A DNA stretch of 64,000 nucleotides, from positions 29,324-93,323 of the forward strand of contig CANLRB010000019.1 of the NCBI GenBank assembly GCA_947493455.1, in the 5' to 3' direction. Position 1 is the first letter of the stretch; each line of letters starts with the position of its first letter. Of this stretch, positions 63,924 through 64,000 are shown in pieces. The DNA is from an uncultured Pseudoalteromonas sp. GTDB lineage: Bacteria > Pseudomonadota > Gammaproteobacteria > Enterobacterales > Alteromonadaceae. Position numbers and translations under genes: made by a program. The notes beneath the pieces are model-generated. The model searched no databases. It was not told the DNA's origin and saw only the letters and a program-made list of their open reading frames with translations.

Positions 63924-64000
63924 TGATACGCCACCAATAAACTAGACACTTCCTAGTCATTCTCGGTATTTCTTCTCATACTCTACAGGCGAAAGCAAAT
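63924..64000 (-). mobile_element. end of an IS3-family insertion sequence
   Basis: The 3' end of a transposase gene (63957-64000) and about 30 bp beyond it. TGATACGCCACCAATAAACT (63924-63943) looks like an IS3-type terminal inverted repeat, as many of these begin with TGA. The element continues beyond the window, so the other end and the target duplication cannot be seen. Confidence 0.6.
63957..64000 (-). CDS. IS3-family transposase OrfB, C-terminal fragment
   Basis: The last 13 codons read LLSPVEYEKKYRE and stop at TGA (63957-63959). L-S-P-x-E-Y/F-E is the standard C terminus of the IS3-family integrase-type transposase. Only the end is in the window. Confidence 0.7.
   Translation of the reverse strand, partial: LLSPVEYEKKYRE

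Overview
The window is an ordinary stretch of chromosome from a marine gammaproteobacterium, most likely an Alteromonadales member (Pseudoalteromonas/Colwellia/Shewanella-like). The main clues are gene order and protein similarity: serS-crcB-rarA-lolA-ftsK-lrp, the clpA-clpS/cspD block, mfd-csiV, fnr-uspE-ttcA, a monomeric NADP-isocitrate dehydrogenase, a PKD/PPC-bearing secreted subtilase and several TonB receptors. The base composition looks AT-rich. I cannot name the species. No rRNA, tRNA, CRISPR or prophage was seen; the only mobile DNA is an IS3-type end at the extreme right edge.

Layout. 1-159 is the tail of a CoA-transferase subunit. 296-4559 holds a GDSL esterase, a small lipoprotein, a large secreted subtilisin-like protease and a YaeQ protein. 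4717-7113 is a histidine-rich TonB receptor, probably for zinc, with a Zur-like palindrome upstream. 7202-13944 is the minus-strand serS-crcB-rarA-lolA-ftsK-lrp block, with ald divergent from lrp. 15515-16846 is pssA. 17097-22884 carries trxB, aat, bpt and infA facing clpA-clpS, then cspD: nearly the whole bacterial N-degron pathway in 5 kb. 23141-31952 holds icd, rluE, mnmA-hflD-purB, roxA, an acetyltransferase and two uncharacterised proteins. 32024-35142 is lolCDE. 35273-44449 holds a SulP transporter, a PilZ-like protein, aguA-aguB, mfd-csiV and a small lipoprotein.

44563-48411 is the least explained region. It contains a LysR regulator, an unknown 151-residue protein, an isocitrate-dehydrogenase homologue that has lost its catalytic Tyr/Lys and NADP-contact residues, and an unknown 371-residue protein. 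48545-50989 is a TonB receptor gene broken by two frameshifts and one stop. 51323-61873 is the respiration block: a lipoprotein, ccoNOQP, ccoH-like, ccoI, ccoS, a SafE-like membrane protein, fnr, uspE and ttcA. FNR-box candidates lie upstream of ccoN and uspE. 61929-63866 holds a DUF2987-like protein, a Bax-type glucosaminidase and an NlpC/LRAT-like protein whose 5' side abuts an IS3-family insertion sequence.

How the genes work together. aat and bpt add leucine or phenylalanine to substrate N termini, ClpS recognises them, and ClpA unfolds them for ClpP. LolCDE releases lipoproteins to LolA; their genes are separate here but in one window. The cco cluster encodes and matures a high-affinity oxidase, and the encoded FNR probably controls it. 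Catalytically competent isocitrate oxidation comes from the monomeric Icd at 23141-25372, not from the degenerate paralogue at 46079-47242.
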